A stretch of DNA of 44,588 bases from positions 1 through 44,588 of the forward strand of contig JABJEI010000020.1 in the NCBI GenBank assembly GCA_018663245.1. The letters run 5' to 3'. A program made the translations under genes and the position numbers. Source of the DNA: a bacterium. Lineage in GTDB: Bacteria; Babelota; Babeliae; Babelales; JABJEI01. The notes under the pieces are model-generated. The model saw only the letters and a list, made by a program, of their open reading frames with translations. It was not told the origin of the DNA and did not search any database. Position 1 is the first letter of the stretch. Each line of letters opens with the position of its first letter. Shown piece after piece: positions 34,200 through 42,213 of the stretch.

Positions 34200-34358
34200 A
34201 TTTTATTTATCCCATTGCCAAAAAGATCCCGTATCAGCATAATTATACCTAATCATAGTAGCATATACACCAAAAAGTTCATATTAAGTTTGTACTCATG
34301 ATCCGCTTACGATAAACTCATATCTTTGTTCAGATCGCATTATTGATGAAAGGAAGCA

Positions 34359-35600
34359 ATGGCTAGTCGCCTTTTACGCCTAATCGCATTGATAGGCTGT
34401 ATTGCAAGCATCAACGCTTTTGATTCCCCGCATTTTTACCTTGCACCAGCAATGCCGGATGAACCAAGATTTGAACGTAAACTGTTAACATCAATCGATG
34501 TTGATTATAGCTTTGGAATTACCAAGCACAGTAGCGATGGCAATGGGACGCAACAAGAACTATTTGACCTGTACGGGCCCCAAAATATTAAAATGCTTGC
34601 CCAGGGCCTTGATACAAATCAAGACACATCCTTACTAACCCCGCTACTAGCATACTCAGACGCTGAGCGCTTTGGCCAAATATCACTAACTTCACGCACC
34701 AAAGTGCATCGAACAAGGCTAAAGTTTACAAAAAACCTAACACACGGTTTTTTTGTGCAAACAGCTCTCCCGATAACCGCAGTAAGCACACAAGAGCTTT
34801 CTGTCGTTGATGTAAGCGCCAACAGCCCAACAAGCGGCGCCCAAGTTGAGTGGGATGCTTTGTTAGACCAACTTGACACTCAGCTGGCAAACTTCAACCT
34901 AACTCGAGCCGCAACTAGCACGATAGGCCTTGGTGACTTAATGCTGCTTGCTGGTTGGACAACCAATTACGAAGAAACCTGCCGTCTTGACTTCATCGAC
35001 CTAAGCCTGTCTGCGGGCCTACTAATACCAACCGCTCCACAGAAAGATATCGATAAATTAGGAAGTTTTGATTTGGGGTATGGAGGGCATTTTGGATTAC
35101 CTCTTACACTAGAAGCATCCATCGGACACTTTGACTGGGTAACCGTAGGTATGCAAGCAAGTCTTATTAAGTTATTAAAGAGCAAGCAAAATCGGCACGT
35201 AAAGACCGACAAAGATCAAACTGGGGTCATACAGCTAACTAAAGCATGGACGCACAAGCAACCAGGCCTGGTGTACCAAATAGCGCCATATTTTCGGGCA
35301 GATCATATAATTTTTGGGTTTTCGACAAAAATCGGCTATTCCTTCACAGGACAACGCACATCCAAGCTTTCCGGATGTGCACAAAACATCGACTCAACAA
35401 TTTTACAAAGTGATGAAAATTTAAAGCCTTGGTCCCGACACACGCTACATCTAACTTGTGAATATGATTTTGCAACAATAAAGCATTCTTCTCGCCCCCG
35501 CTTAAGCCTGAGCATGGCAACACAACTTGCAGGTAAACGGATATTTAAGAGTAATATGTACGGATTTGGCATAGGGTGCGAAATCGCTGGCGACTGGTGA
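34359..35600 (+). CDS. Outer-membrane beta-barrel protein
   Basis: 413 residues with a signal peptide (MASRLLRLIALIGCIASINA). The mature protein has alternating strands (FGQISLTSRTKVHRTRLKF, YQIAPYFRADHIIFGFSTKI) and ends in GDW, a C-terminal aromatic as in barrel proteins. Layout parallels the barrel at 17018: an ELFDLYGP/EGLFGSD segment, then a strand pair, then GFFVQTALPI against GLYFMVNAPL. AAAGGAAG lies a few bases before the ATG. Convergent with the gene at 35603, with 2 bases between them. A porin-like role is inferred. Confidence 0.8.
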   Translation: MASRLLRLIALIGCIASINAFDSPHFYLAPAMPDEPRFERKLLTSIDVDYSFGITKHSSDGNGTQQELFDLYGPQNIKMLAQGLDTNQDTSLLTPLLAYSDAERFGQISLTSRTKVHRTRLKFTKNLTHGFFVQTALPITAVSTQELSVVDVSANSPTSGAQVEWDALLDQLDTQLANFNLTRAATSTIGLGDLMLLAGWTTNYEETCRLDFIDLSLSAGLLIPTAPQKDIDKLGSFDLGYGGHFGLPLTLEASIGHFDWVTVGMQASLIKLLKSKQNRHVKTDKDQTGVIQLTKAWTHKQPGLVYQIAPYFRADHIIFGFSTKIGYSFTGQRTSKLSGCAQNIDSTILQSDENLKPWSRHTLHLTCEYDFATIKHSSRPRLSLSMATQLAGKRIFKSNMYGFGIGCEIAGDW

Positions 35601-35602
35601 TG

Positions 35603-36100
35603 TTACATCAAAAGACAGCTTTTACGCCTGTATCGCCTTACTAAACCCAAAATCTGGCCAAAAATAACCTTCATACTCGTTATTTCATTAGTAACAATCT
35701 GACCAAACATATTCTGCAAACACCAATCAATCTCTTCAAGAGCATCAATAAAACTGTTAACAAATTTTGCAGGTAAATCTCCGGGCTTGCGACGCATGCT
35801 ACACAGACGTACCGTGTAGTGATGCAATGAAGCAAATCCACCAACCAGCTTTGCCGCAAAATCTTTTTTGTCACTTTGGTCCATACGAACCGGACGAAGC
35901 AGATCAATGTCGGTCCACAAGGTCAATAACTTTTGAGTAATCTTGTTGGTCAAATTATTGTCTGTTTCGGTCTCAAGGCCGATATGTACCTCTTGCCTCC
36001 CAAACCAAGAAGTATCGTACTGCACAAAGCTACTATCTATGCAGTTGACAACCTGAAAAGAAAATAGCGAAAATAACAAAGTAAAAATATAGCGCTTCAT
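35603..36100 (-). CDS. Small secreted helical protein
   Basis: 165 residues with a signal peptide (MKRYIFTLLFSLFSFQVVNC). The mature protein is helical with five Cys-containing positions including the signal cleavage zone, LCSMRRK, DWCLQNMF and a Cys near the end. If the Cys of VVNC is the cleavage site it could be a lipoprotein, but the lipobox is poor. AAGGAG is at the optimal distance. Similar in size to the proteins at 36911 and 19353. Function unknown. Confidence 0.75.
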   Translation of the reverse strand: MKRYIFTLLFSLFSFQVVNCIDSSFVQYDTSWFGRQEVHIGLETETDNNLTNKITQKLLTLWTDIDLLRPVRMDQSDKKDFAAKLVGGFASLHHYTVRLCSMRRKPGDLPAKFVNSFIDALEEIDWCLQNMFGQIVTNEITSMKVIFGQILGLVRRYRRKSCLLM

Positions 36101-36220
36101 GAGTTCTCCTTATATGCCGTCTCAAGCGACATACTCTCATAATAGCACATGATGACAACCGATTTAAATATTTTTATTTGAATTTATTAATAAAAAATGA
36201 AAAAAGAAGAAACGCCTGAC

Positions 36221-36275
36221 AACAAAAGCTTTGTTGGCCTGATCGAGAATACACTCAAAACTTGGCCAACAAAGC
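36221..36275 (-). terminator. Terminator-like long-loop hairpin after ssb
   Basis: GCTTTGTTGGCC (minus strand, 36275-36264) pairs over 12 bases with GGCCAACAAAGC (36239-36228) and is followed by TTTTGTT. The 24-base loop is unusually large. Confidence 0.7.
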
Positions 36276-36282
36276 GAATAAT

Positions 36283-36792
36283 TTAAAAGGGTAGGTCATC
36301 CTCAAACGGAGGCTCATCCTTGAATTGAACTTCAGGGAGCTTTTCGTCTTCGGCCCTAGCGGATACTTTTTTACTGTTTCCTTGTACAGCTGCTCCGGTC
36401 TTACGAGAGCTTGCTGGCTGTTCTCGACGTGCAGTAGGTTCACTGACGTCTGCATCTTGTTGCGAGCTCAAGAATACTACACGATCAGCAACAATACTGT
36501 GCTTGCTGCGATTGTTACCTTCTTGATCCTGCCATGAATCCAACTTGAGGCGGCCTTCAACTAATGCTGCACGACCCTTACTCAGGTATTGATTACAACT
36601 GTCTGCTTGCGCTCCCCACACATCAACATCAACGTAACAAACTTCTTGGACCATTTGTCCTGTTTGCCTGTTTTTGTACTGGCGGTTAGCTGCAAGCCCG
36701 AGACGGCAGACTGACTGACCCGATGCGAGTTGTTTAAGTTCTGGATCTCTAGTTAGATTTCCAACTATAATAACGCGATTGTACCCTGCCAC
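36283..36792 (-). CDS. ssb: Single-stranded DNA-binding protein
   Basis: 169 residues. Protects single-stranded DNA during replication, repair and uptake. The OB-fold occupies residues 1-107 (VIIVGNLTRDPELKQLASGQ, then ALVEGRLKLDSWQDQEG). A linker rich in Ser/Gln/Glu leads to the acidic tip DDLPF that recruits partner proteins. The start is a GTG with AAAGGA six bases upstream. Monocistronic, followed by a hairpin. Gap to the gene at 36911 is about 120 bases. Confidence 0.96.
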   Translation of the reverse strand: MAGYNRVIIVGNLTRDPELKQLASGQSVCRLGLAANRQYKNRQTGQMVQEVCYVDVDVWGAQADSCNQYLSKGRAALVEGRLKLDSWQDQEGNNRSKHSIVADRVVFLSSQQDADVSEPTARREQPASSRKTGAAVQGNSKKVSARAEDEKLPEVQFKDEPPFEDDLPF

Positions 36793-36910
36793 AACTATCC
36801 TTTCTAGGAAATAAACGACTTTCTCTTGTTTAACTCTATCAGTCTAGCGATAAAAAAAACAGTCGGCCAGCAGGCTTTAAATTACAATAACTTTGCACGA
36901 TAGCTCGCGA

Positions 36911-37495
36911 CTAATTTTTATTACAAGCAAGCTTAAGATTATTTATGCATGCTTGCCAGCAATTAAGATACTGCTTCAGGCCATTCACACTTTTTGCAAG
37001 TTCCGAGCGCTTAACCGAACCGTACGGTCCCTTGCGCTCAGCAAGCAGCAACTCTTCTATACAGGCAATTACAAGACGCTGAGTATTTGCAGCTTTGCCA
37101 AGCAAGTCAACGGCCAATTCCAAACTTAATGGCTGATTTTTATTTGCCTTTAGAGTATCAACAATCTGCTTATGAGACAGCGTGCAATCAACGCAAGCCA
37201 AAACATCCGGCACAAAAAACTTATCTACATGCTCAAGGCACGCTGAGCACTGAGAAAGAGCCTGCGACAACTGTTCAGACTGTCTAGTAAGCGAAAAACT
37301 CACTAACTCAACACAGTCAATAACAGCATCAAGCAGCTCGCGCAATGATTGCCCAATCTGCTCTTTGAGCTCTCTTGATGACCGTTTTTTTGAAGTTTTT
37401 TTGACCTTAACAAACGCATTATCAGCCGATCCAAGACTCGCCGAACCAAGCATCGAGCACAAAAGCATACCGCTCAGCCACTGCTTCTTGTTCAT
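36911..37495 (-). CDS. Small secreted helical protein, coupled to pgsA
   Basis: 194 residues with a signal peptide (MNKKQWLSGMLLCSMLGSAS). The mature part is helical and has seven or more Cys, including CSACLEHV, ACVDC and CWQAC, often in helix-spaced pairs, as in disulphide-stabilised secreted proteins. Its ATG lies one base after the pgsA stop, so it is the third gene of mnmA-pgsA. AAAGG is about 10 bases upstream, within pgsA. Function unknown. Confidence 0.75.
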   Translation of the reverse strand: MNKKQWLSGMLLCSMLGSASLGSADNAFVKVKKTSKKRSSRELKEQIGQSLRELLDAVIDCVELVSFSLTRQSEQLSQALSQCSACLEHVDKFFVPDVLACVDCTLSHKQIVDTLKANKNQPLSLELAVDLLGKAANTQRLVIACIEELLLAERKGPYGSVKRSELAKSVNGLKQYLNCWQACINNLKLACNKN

Positions 37496-37496
37496 T

Positions 37497-38081
37497 CTAT
37501 AATGCCTTTAAAGTTAAAAGTTTTATTCCCTGTCCAGCATACTGAATCAATGACAGTACAATTAAAGAAACAGTAACCCATAAAAAAATCGCATGCAGAC
37601 CAGCATGCATTGGACCGAAAGCAAAATTAAGTATTACCCAAATGATAAAAAGAACTTGAGCAACCATGGTGAACTTACCAAGCATCGATGGTTCGATAAG
37701 CATTTTTTTGCGTAAAAAGGTTACAACTACAACGCCCGTAGACACGATCAATTCTTTGCCCAACACCAGCCATAACAACCAGTGAGGCATCAAACCGCGA
37801 AGGTCGCCCTGCAAGGGCACAACAAGCAAAACTGCATAAACCACAAAAATCAAAAGTTTGTCTGCCAGAGGGTCTAGAATGCGACCTAACCAGCTAGATT
37901 GATTTAACCAACGAGCCAACATTCCATCAAGAAGATCTGTAACCGATGCTATTACAAACAGCAGCAAAGCATACATCCACTGCTGCAAAAGCAGCGCCTG
38001 CGCAACAAATGGTATAAGAATAAATCTGATTACCGTTAATACGGTAGGAATCGTTATTTGTCGCAACACGCTTTTCACCAT
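37497..38081 (-). CDS. pgsA: CDP-diacylglycerol--glycerol-3-phosphate phosphatidyltransferase
   Basis: 194 residues, about six transmembrane helices. It makes phosphatidylglycerol phosphate, the committed step to phosphatidylglycerol. The CDP-alcohol phosphotransferase signature is complete: Asp49, Asp52-Gly53, Ala56-Arg57, Gly66, Asp70 and Asp74, with the exact family spacing. The start ATG overlaps the mnmA stop (TGATG), so translation is probably coupled; GAGAG lies before it. PgsA is favoured over phosphatidylserine synthase or cardiolipin-type relatives by length and motif, but the alcohol substrate is not certain. Confidence 0.85.
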   Translation of the reverse strand: MVKSVLRQITIPTVLTVIRFILIPFVAQALLLQQWMYALLLFVIASVTDLLDGMLARWLNQSSWLGRILDPLADKLLIFVVYAVLLVVPLQGDLRGLMPHWLLWLVLGKELIVSTGVVVVTFLRKKMLIEPSMLGKFTMVAQVLFIIWVILNFAFGPMHAGLHAIFLWVTVSLIVLSLIQYAGQGIKLLTLKAL

Positions 38082-39157
38082 CACTCTCTACTTATAGCAC
38101 CTAGCCCTAAGCATAAACCATCCTGATATAGGACAGCAAACTGTCCGGGCGCAATTCCCTGGTCACGATCTTGTAAAGTTATGTAAGTAACGTTGTTTGC
38201 ACCAACAGAAACAGTGCATTGATGAGCTTCAGATCCATGACGCATCTTCACCTGTAATAACTGCCCCTCCAAAGGAGCTTTGCCATTAACCCAAACCATA
38301 TCGTCTATCTCAAAGCTATTGCGAACCTTATCTTGCTCGTAATATTTACATGAGACGTAAACGGTGTTTGTTTCTGGGTCTTTGCGCACAACGTACCACG
38401 GACCACCAGAAAGTCCCGAGCCTCGCCGCTGACCGATGGTGTAAAACCAAAACCCTTTATGCTCGCCAAGCTTTGTTCCACTCTCAAACTCTATCAAGTC
38501 ACCAGTTTTGGTCCCCACGTGATGCGCAACAAAGTCTTTGAATCGTAACTTACCCAAAAAGCAGATACCTTGGCTGTCTTTGCGATCCATTGCCGGAAGC
38601 TTTGCGGCCCGCGCATAGGCCCGTACTTCCTTCTTAGTCATCTGACCAATCGGGAACCAAGCACGCTCAAGCTGCTCACGGTTTAAACTTGCCAAAAAAT
38701 ATGTTTGATCTTTAATCTTGTCTGGCGCTTGTTGCAAAAATGGTATCCCATCACGATATACAATGTGCGCATAATGACCTGAGACAACTTTATCAAAAGT
38801 ATTATCAATTGCCTGAAAAAATGCACCAAATTTGATGCGTTGATTGCACAGAACGTCTGGATTAGGCGTACGGCCCTTCTTAATCTCGGAAATAGTATAT
38901 GTAACTATGCGTTCTTGATACTCGCGCTGAAACGAGATTACCTTGAGGGGAACCCCAAGCTGATCACACGTTGCACGTACGTACTCAAGATCTTCTTGCC
39001 ATGGACAACTACCCAAAGAAGCAAGTTCATCCTCAAGCCAGATTTTTAAATAAAATGCGGTTACGTCATGACCGAGGTCTTTGACCATTTTTAAGGCGAC
39101 TGAACTATCGACACCACCCGAAACCAAGGCCGCAATTTTCATTCGTTTATTTATCAT
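38081..39157 (-). CDS. mnmA: tRNA-specific 2-thiouridylase MnmA
   Basis: 358 residues. It thiolates U34 of tRNA-Glu, tRNA-Gln and tRNA-Lys. The ATP-binding PP-loop SGGVDSS lies at residues 13-19. The two catalytic Cys are present: Cys104 in PDVLCNQRIKFG, and the second in GICFLGK. DKVVSGHYA and YTIGQRRGSGLSGGPWYVV are in the normal positions. AAAGAG lies upstream of the ATG. The family targets include tRNA-Gln(TTG), encoded in this window. Confidence 0.97.
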   Translation of the reverse strand: MINKRMKIAALVSGGVDSSVALKMVKDLGHDVTAFYLKIWLEDELASLGSCPWQEDLEYVRATCDQLGVPLKVISFQREYQERIVTYTISEIKKGRTPNPDVLCNQRIKFGAFFQAIDNTFDKVVSGHYAHIVYRDGIPFLQQAPDKIKDQTYFLASLNREQLERAWFPIGQMTKKEVRAYARAAKLPAMDRKDSQGICFLGKLRFKDFVAHHVGTKTGDLIEFESGTKLGEHKGFWFYTIGQRRGSGLSGGPWYVVRKDPETNTVYVSCKYYEQDKVRNSFEIDDMVWVNGKAPLEGQLLQVKMRHGSEAHQCTVSVGANNVTYITLQDRDQGIAPGQFAVLYQDGLCLGLGAISRE

Positions 39158-39322
39158 ACTAACGCTCTTTTAATCTACACTACCAAATGCCGTTCAAATA
39201 GGGCACTTTGATTGTATTAGTGTAATATAAAAAGCATTTTTTGGATATACACATTAAACCGTAAAAAATATACCAACAGAAATCTTACACCAGCCTGCGG
39301 GTCTTTTCGTTTTTGCAAGATG

Positions 39323-39351
39323 TTGCAATTCTGAAATGATTGTGTTAATTT
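39323..39351 (+). promoter_or_regulatory. Probable promoter of the structured RNA
   Basis: TTGCAA (39323-39328), a 17-base spacer and TAATTT (39346-39351). Initiation near 39358 would place the first paired base of the RNA 24 bases further on. Confidence 0.5.
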
Positions 39352-39357
39352 AAGTCT

Positions 39358-39507
39358 ATAAGATTTATGCTTCAAGATATTGAACCCAGCCGACTTTTGT
39401 GTTTCTTTGATTAGGTTTTCACTCCTTTTTCCTAGTCAAGTTTTATAGAACACGCACTCGTCACTCTTTTTTCTCCATTAAAGAGTACCGGCTGGGTTCT
39501 TTTTTTG
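39358..39507 (+). ncRNA. Predicted structured non-coding RNA (three-way junction)
   Basis: About 150 bases between mnmA and argS, with its own promoter and a terminator. A closing helix of 11 bp pairs GAACCCAGCCG (39382-39392) with CGGCTGGGTTC (39489-39499), followed by eight T, so the closing helix is also the terminator. Inside are two helices. P2 pairs TGTGTT (39398-39403) with AACACG (39449-39454) and TTGATTAGG (39407-39415) with CCTAGTCAA (39431-39439), leaving the loop ttttcactccttttt. P3 pairs ACTCTTT (39463-39469) with AAAGAGT (39480-39486), leaving the loop tttctccatt. Both loops are C/U-rich and resemble anti-Shine-Dalgarno sequence. It has no open frame of note. A leader attenuator for argS is the main alternative, but no T-box consensus was found and an extended -10 promoter follows the terminator. 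Confidence 0.7.
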
Positions 39508-39520
39508 CCCAATTTTTTTA

Positions 39521-39529
39521 TGCTATAAT
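39521..39529 (+). promoter_or_regulatory. Extended -10 promoter element of argS
   Basis: TGCTATAAT lies downstream of the RNA terminator and about 45 bases before the argS start. No -35 match is evident, as is common with extended -10 sites. Confidence 0.5.
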
Positions 39530-39575
39530 GTGTTTCAATGGATGTAATTAGAAAATTTTGTAGGAAACAAACACT

Positions 39576-41213
39576 GTGTTTAAAACAATAAAAGAAGATC
39601 TTTTAAACCATCTCTCCTCGCTTTTTAATCTTGATACAAGCACAACACAACGCATTGAATGCCACATTCAACTGCAGGGTGATGGGGCTCATGGCGACCT
39701 TGCAACCAACGCTGCGCTAATTTTGGCAAAACAGCTCAAACAAGCACCACGCGAGATAGCACAAAAAATTGCCACTACCTTTACCCATCCATTGATCAAA
39801 AATATCGCAATTGCCGGTCCAGGCTTTATTAACCTAACCTTAACTCGTGAAGCATTTGCCGCCTATCTTGATACGGTATGCAAGCAAGAGCAAAAGGCCT
39901 TTAAGCCCAAAATCAACAGCCCAAAAAAATATAATGTTGAATTTATCAGCGCCAACCCCACGGGTCCGCTACACATCGGGCATGGTCGTGGTGGTATAAT
40001 CGGCGATGTTCTAAGCAATGTACTCGCTTTTGTCGGGCACAAAGTAACAAAAGAATTTTACATCAACGACGCTGGCACACAAATTGCAAAACTTGGGCAA
40101 TCACTCAGAATTCGTTGTCAGCAAGAACTTGGGCAAGATGCACATGTACCAAAAGATGGTTACCACGGTGCATACCTAATAACTATGGCCCAAAATTATA
40201 TTGAAAAATTTGGTAAAAACATAGCTGATCACCAGGACCAACAGTTATCTGAATACGCTAAAAAAGAGCTATTGCAAAACCTCAAGACAAACCTCAAAGA
40301 TTACGGCATAACGTTCGATGTATGGTTCTCAGAAAGCTCCCTACACACATCAGGCCAACTTAAAGCAGCGCTTGAGACCCTTGAGTCAAAAGATCTGAGC
40401 TACGAGCAGGATGGAGCACTCTGGTTCCGTTCCACAAAATTTGGTGACGACAAGGACCGAGTTCTACGCAAAGCTGATGGCCAGTACACCTACGCAGCAT
40501 CGGACATTGCCTACCTACGCAACAAAATGGATCGCAGCTTCGATGAGCTAGTAATGGTTCTCGGGCAAGACCACCATGGTTACGTTGCTCGCCTAAAGGG
40601 TGGAATGCAGGCCTTGGGTTATGACCCTGATCAACTAAAAGCTATAATTTATCAACTTGTAACACTCAAAGAGTCTGGCGAACTTTTGCGCATGTCAAAG
40701 CGTGCAGGCACTATGATAAGCCTAGCTGACATAATCGACGCCGTAGGTGCTGATGTTGCGCGCTTCTTTTACTTGAATCGCAAAGCTGAAGCTCACCTGG
40801 ACTTCGACGTGGACTTAGCGCTCAAAAAGAGTGACGAAAATCCAGTCTTCTACATTCAGTATGCCTACGTCAGAACCGGTAGCATCATCGAAAAAGCTCA
40901 TAAAAACGGCCTTACTATCAAAGATGTAGCCGACCAAGCCTACCTTAATGAAGCCGAACAACTGGTTATTAAAAAAATTGCTGTGCTTAAAGAAGTATTA
41001 ACCAATACTGCACGCAACTTCCAGACCCACAATCTCACCTATTACACCCTTGAATTGGCACAACTGTTCCACGCTTACTACGCCAAGCAACAGGTCGTCG
41101 ACCTGGACAACCCAGAAGCTAGCGCAACACGCTTACAGCTAATGCAGGCACTGCGCAGCACCCTAAGTCTGTGCATGAAGCTGCTTGGCATCGACCTTCC
41201 GGAACGTATGTAA
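39576..41213 (+). CDS. argS: Arginyl-tRNA synthetase
   Basis: 545 residues from a GTG with TAGGAAA upstream. Class I enzyme. N-terminal additional domain (residues 1-110), then the catalytic domain with ISANPTGPLHIGHGRGG (HIGH motif, near residue 135) and RMSKRAGTMISL (KMSKR type, near 372). The C-terminal DALR-type anticodon domain begins near residue 425 and is complete. Preceded by a structured RNA and its own -10 element, and followed by a GC-rich hairpin at 41231-41258. It is probably monocistronic. Confidence 0.97.
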   Translation: MFKTIKEDLLNHLSSLFNLDTSTTQRIECHIQLQGDGAHGDLATNAALILAKQLKQAPREIAQKIATTFTHPLIKNIAIAGPGFINLTLTREAFAAYLDTVCKQEQKAFKPKINSPKKYNVEFISANPTGPLHIGHGRGGIIGDVLSNVLAFVGHKVTKEFYINDAGTQIAKLGQSLRIRCQQELGQDAHVPKDGYHGAYLITMAQNYIEKFGKNIADHQDQQLSEYAKKELLQNLKTNLKDYGITFDVWFSESSLHTSGQLKAALETLESKDLSYEQDGALWFRSTKFGDDKDRVLRKADGQYTYAASDIAYLRNKMDRSFDELVMVLGQDHHGYVARLKGGMQALGYDPDQLKAIIYQLVTLKESGELLRMSKRAGTMISLADIIDAVGADVARFFYLNRKAEAHLDFDVDLALKKSDENPVFYIQYAYVRTGSIIEKAHKNGLTIKDVADQAYLNEAEQLVIKKIAVLKEVLTNTARNFQTHNLTYYTLELAQLFHAYYAKQQVVDLDNPEASATRLQLMQALRSTLSLCMKLLGIDLPERM

Positions 41214-41230
41214 CAAAATTTATCAACACA

Positions 41231-41259
41231 AACAACAGGCGCTCCCGCGCTTGTTGTTT
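41231..41259 (+). terminator. Weak terminator hairpin of argS
   Basis: AACAACA-G-GCGC (41231-41242) pairs with GCGC-T-TGTTGTT (41247-41258) with one G-T wobble. Only three T follow, so termination may be incomplete. Confidence 0.6.
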
Positions 41260-41322
41260 AGTTATTCGCAATATCACCTACCCTGCCCGTTGAGGCAAAC
41301 AAATAACTTCGAAAGTTTTACC

Positions 41323-42018
41323 TTGAAACATCTTAATGTGTATTTTTCACTTCTGCTCACTTGCACCTTTAGCGCCACACCTCTCCTAGGAGTCTGGCTT
41401 GAAGGTGAACAAGAACGAGTTAAAAGTGAAAAAATAATATACTGCAATATCTGCCACCAAATGGGCATTAACCCAAACGATTCACCAGAGCGGCTCGTAG
41501 TAATGATTCCTAACATAGAACCACTTACAGTTGCTCAAAGGCTCAATCGCGAAAGCCTTGCTAAGGCTAAACGTAAAAAAATTGCTGAGGTTAACGAATT
41601 GATTGATAAAAATGAAGAAGAGCGCAAACAATTCAAGCGAAAATATAAAACGTATAAAAAGCTTCAATTACAACAAAGCCAAGCACCGAAACGCCCTCAG
41701 CAAGCTTTGCAATATGATCTAAAAAAAACAACTGCGAACTACCTTGCTAGCTTAAAACTATCAAACCCCAACCCTAAAAACGACACTCCAAATAAGCTCG
41801 TGATAATGATTCCTGAAATAAAGCCGCCTACAGAAGCTCAAAAGCTCGAACTTGAAAATATTGCTAGAGCTAACATTGCAAAGATTAAAAGACAGAAAAT
41901 CGACCTAGAAAGACGCGAACGAACTTATGAAAGTTGGAAATTGAAACATAAAAAAAGAAATCAATGCTCTATAGTTTCATCAATAAAAATATCTATAGCC
42001 TATCTCGCCAACAATTAG
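41323..42018 (+). CDS. Secreted protein with duplicated IP-motif domain, TTG start
   Basis: 231 residues from TTG 41323, the only start that leaves a compact signal peptide (MKHLNVYFSLLLTCTFSATP); no strong ribosome-binding site is visible. A CxxC (IIYCNICHQ, residues 41-44) follows. Two copies of a unit of about 60 residues are evident: residues 55-112 (SPERLVVMIPNIEPLTVAQR) and 156-212 (TPNKLVIMIPEIKPPTEAQK), each followed by a basic coiled-coil stretch. It is the first of three tandem genes that share this IP motif (42214, 43366). Exported; function unknown. Confidence 0.65.
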   Translation: MKHLNVYFSLLLTCTFSATPLLGVWLEGEQERVKSEKIIYCNICHQMGINPNDSPERLVVMIPNIEPLTVAQRLNRESLAKAKRKKIAEVNELIDKNEEERKQFKRKYKTYKKLQLQQSQAPKRPQQALQYDLKKTTANYLASLKLSNPNPKNDTPNKLVIMIPEIKPPTEAQKLELENIARANIAKIKRQKIDLERRERTYESWKLKHKKRNQCSIVSSIKISIAYLANN

Positions 42019-42146
42019 GTCAGCAGCCAACAACATTAAGTTCTAAAGTTAAAACAAGTGCACTAACAGTTACTCGTTAGAGCACATATCTAAGCATTCG
42101 CGAGAACGCAAGTTCAATCTTATTAAGTTAAAAATGGCGAATAGAC

Positions 42147-42174
42147 TTGCTTTTTCTCTCATATCGCGTATAAT
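42147..42174 (+). promoter_or_regulatory. Promoter of the secreted gene at 42214
   Basis: TTGCTT (42147-42152), a 16-base spacer and TATAAT (42169-42174), about 40 bases before the start codon. The -10 is a consensus match. Confidence 0.6.
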
Positions 42175-42213
42175 TACTATGAGAATTAAATTTACAACAT
42201 AAGGAAATAAAAG

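Noticed and set aside
39358-39575. A T-box leader for argS
   Set aside because: The T-box consensus (AGGGTGGNACCGCG type) is not present; only TACCG matches. The closing helix joins the two ends of the RNA, and a TGCTATAAT element follows the terminator. An attenuator of another type is not excluded.
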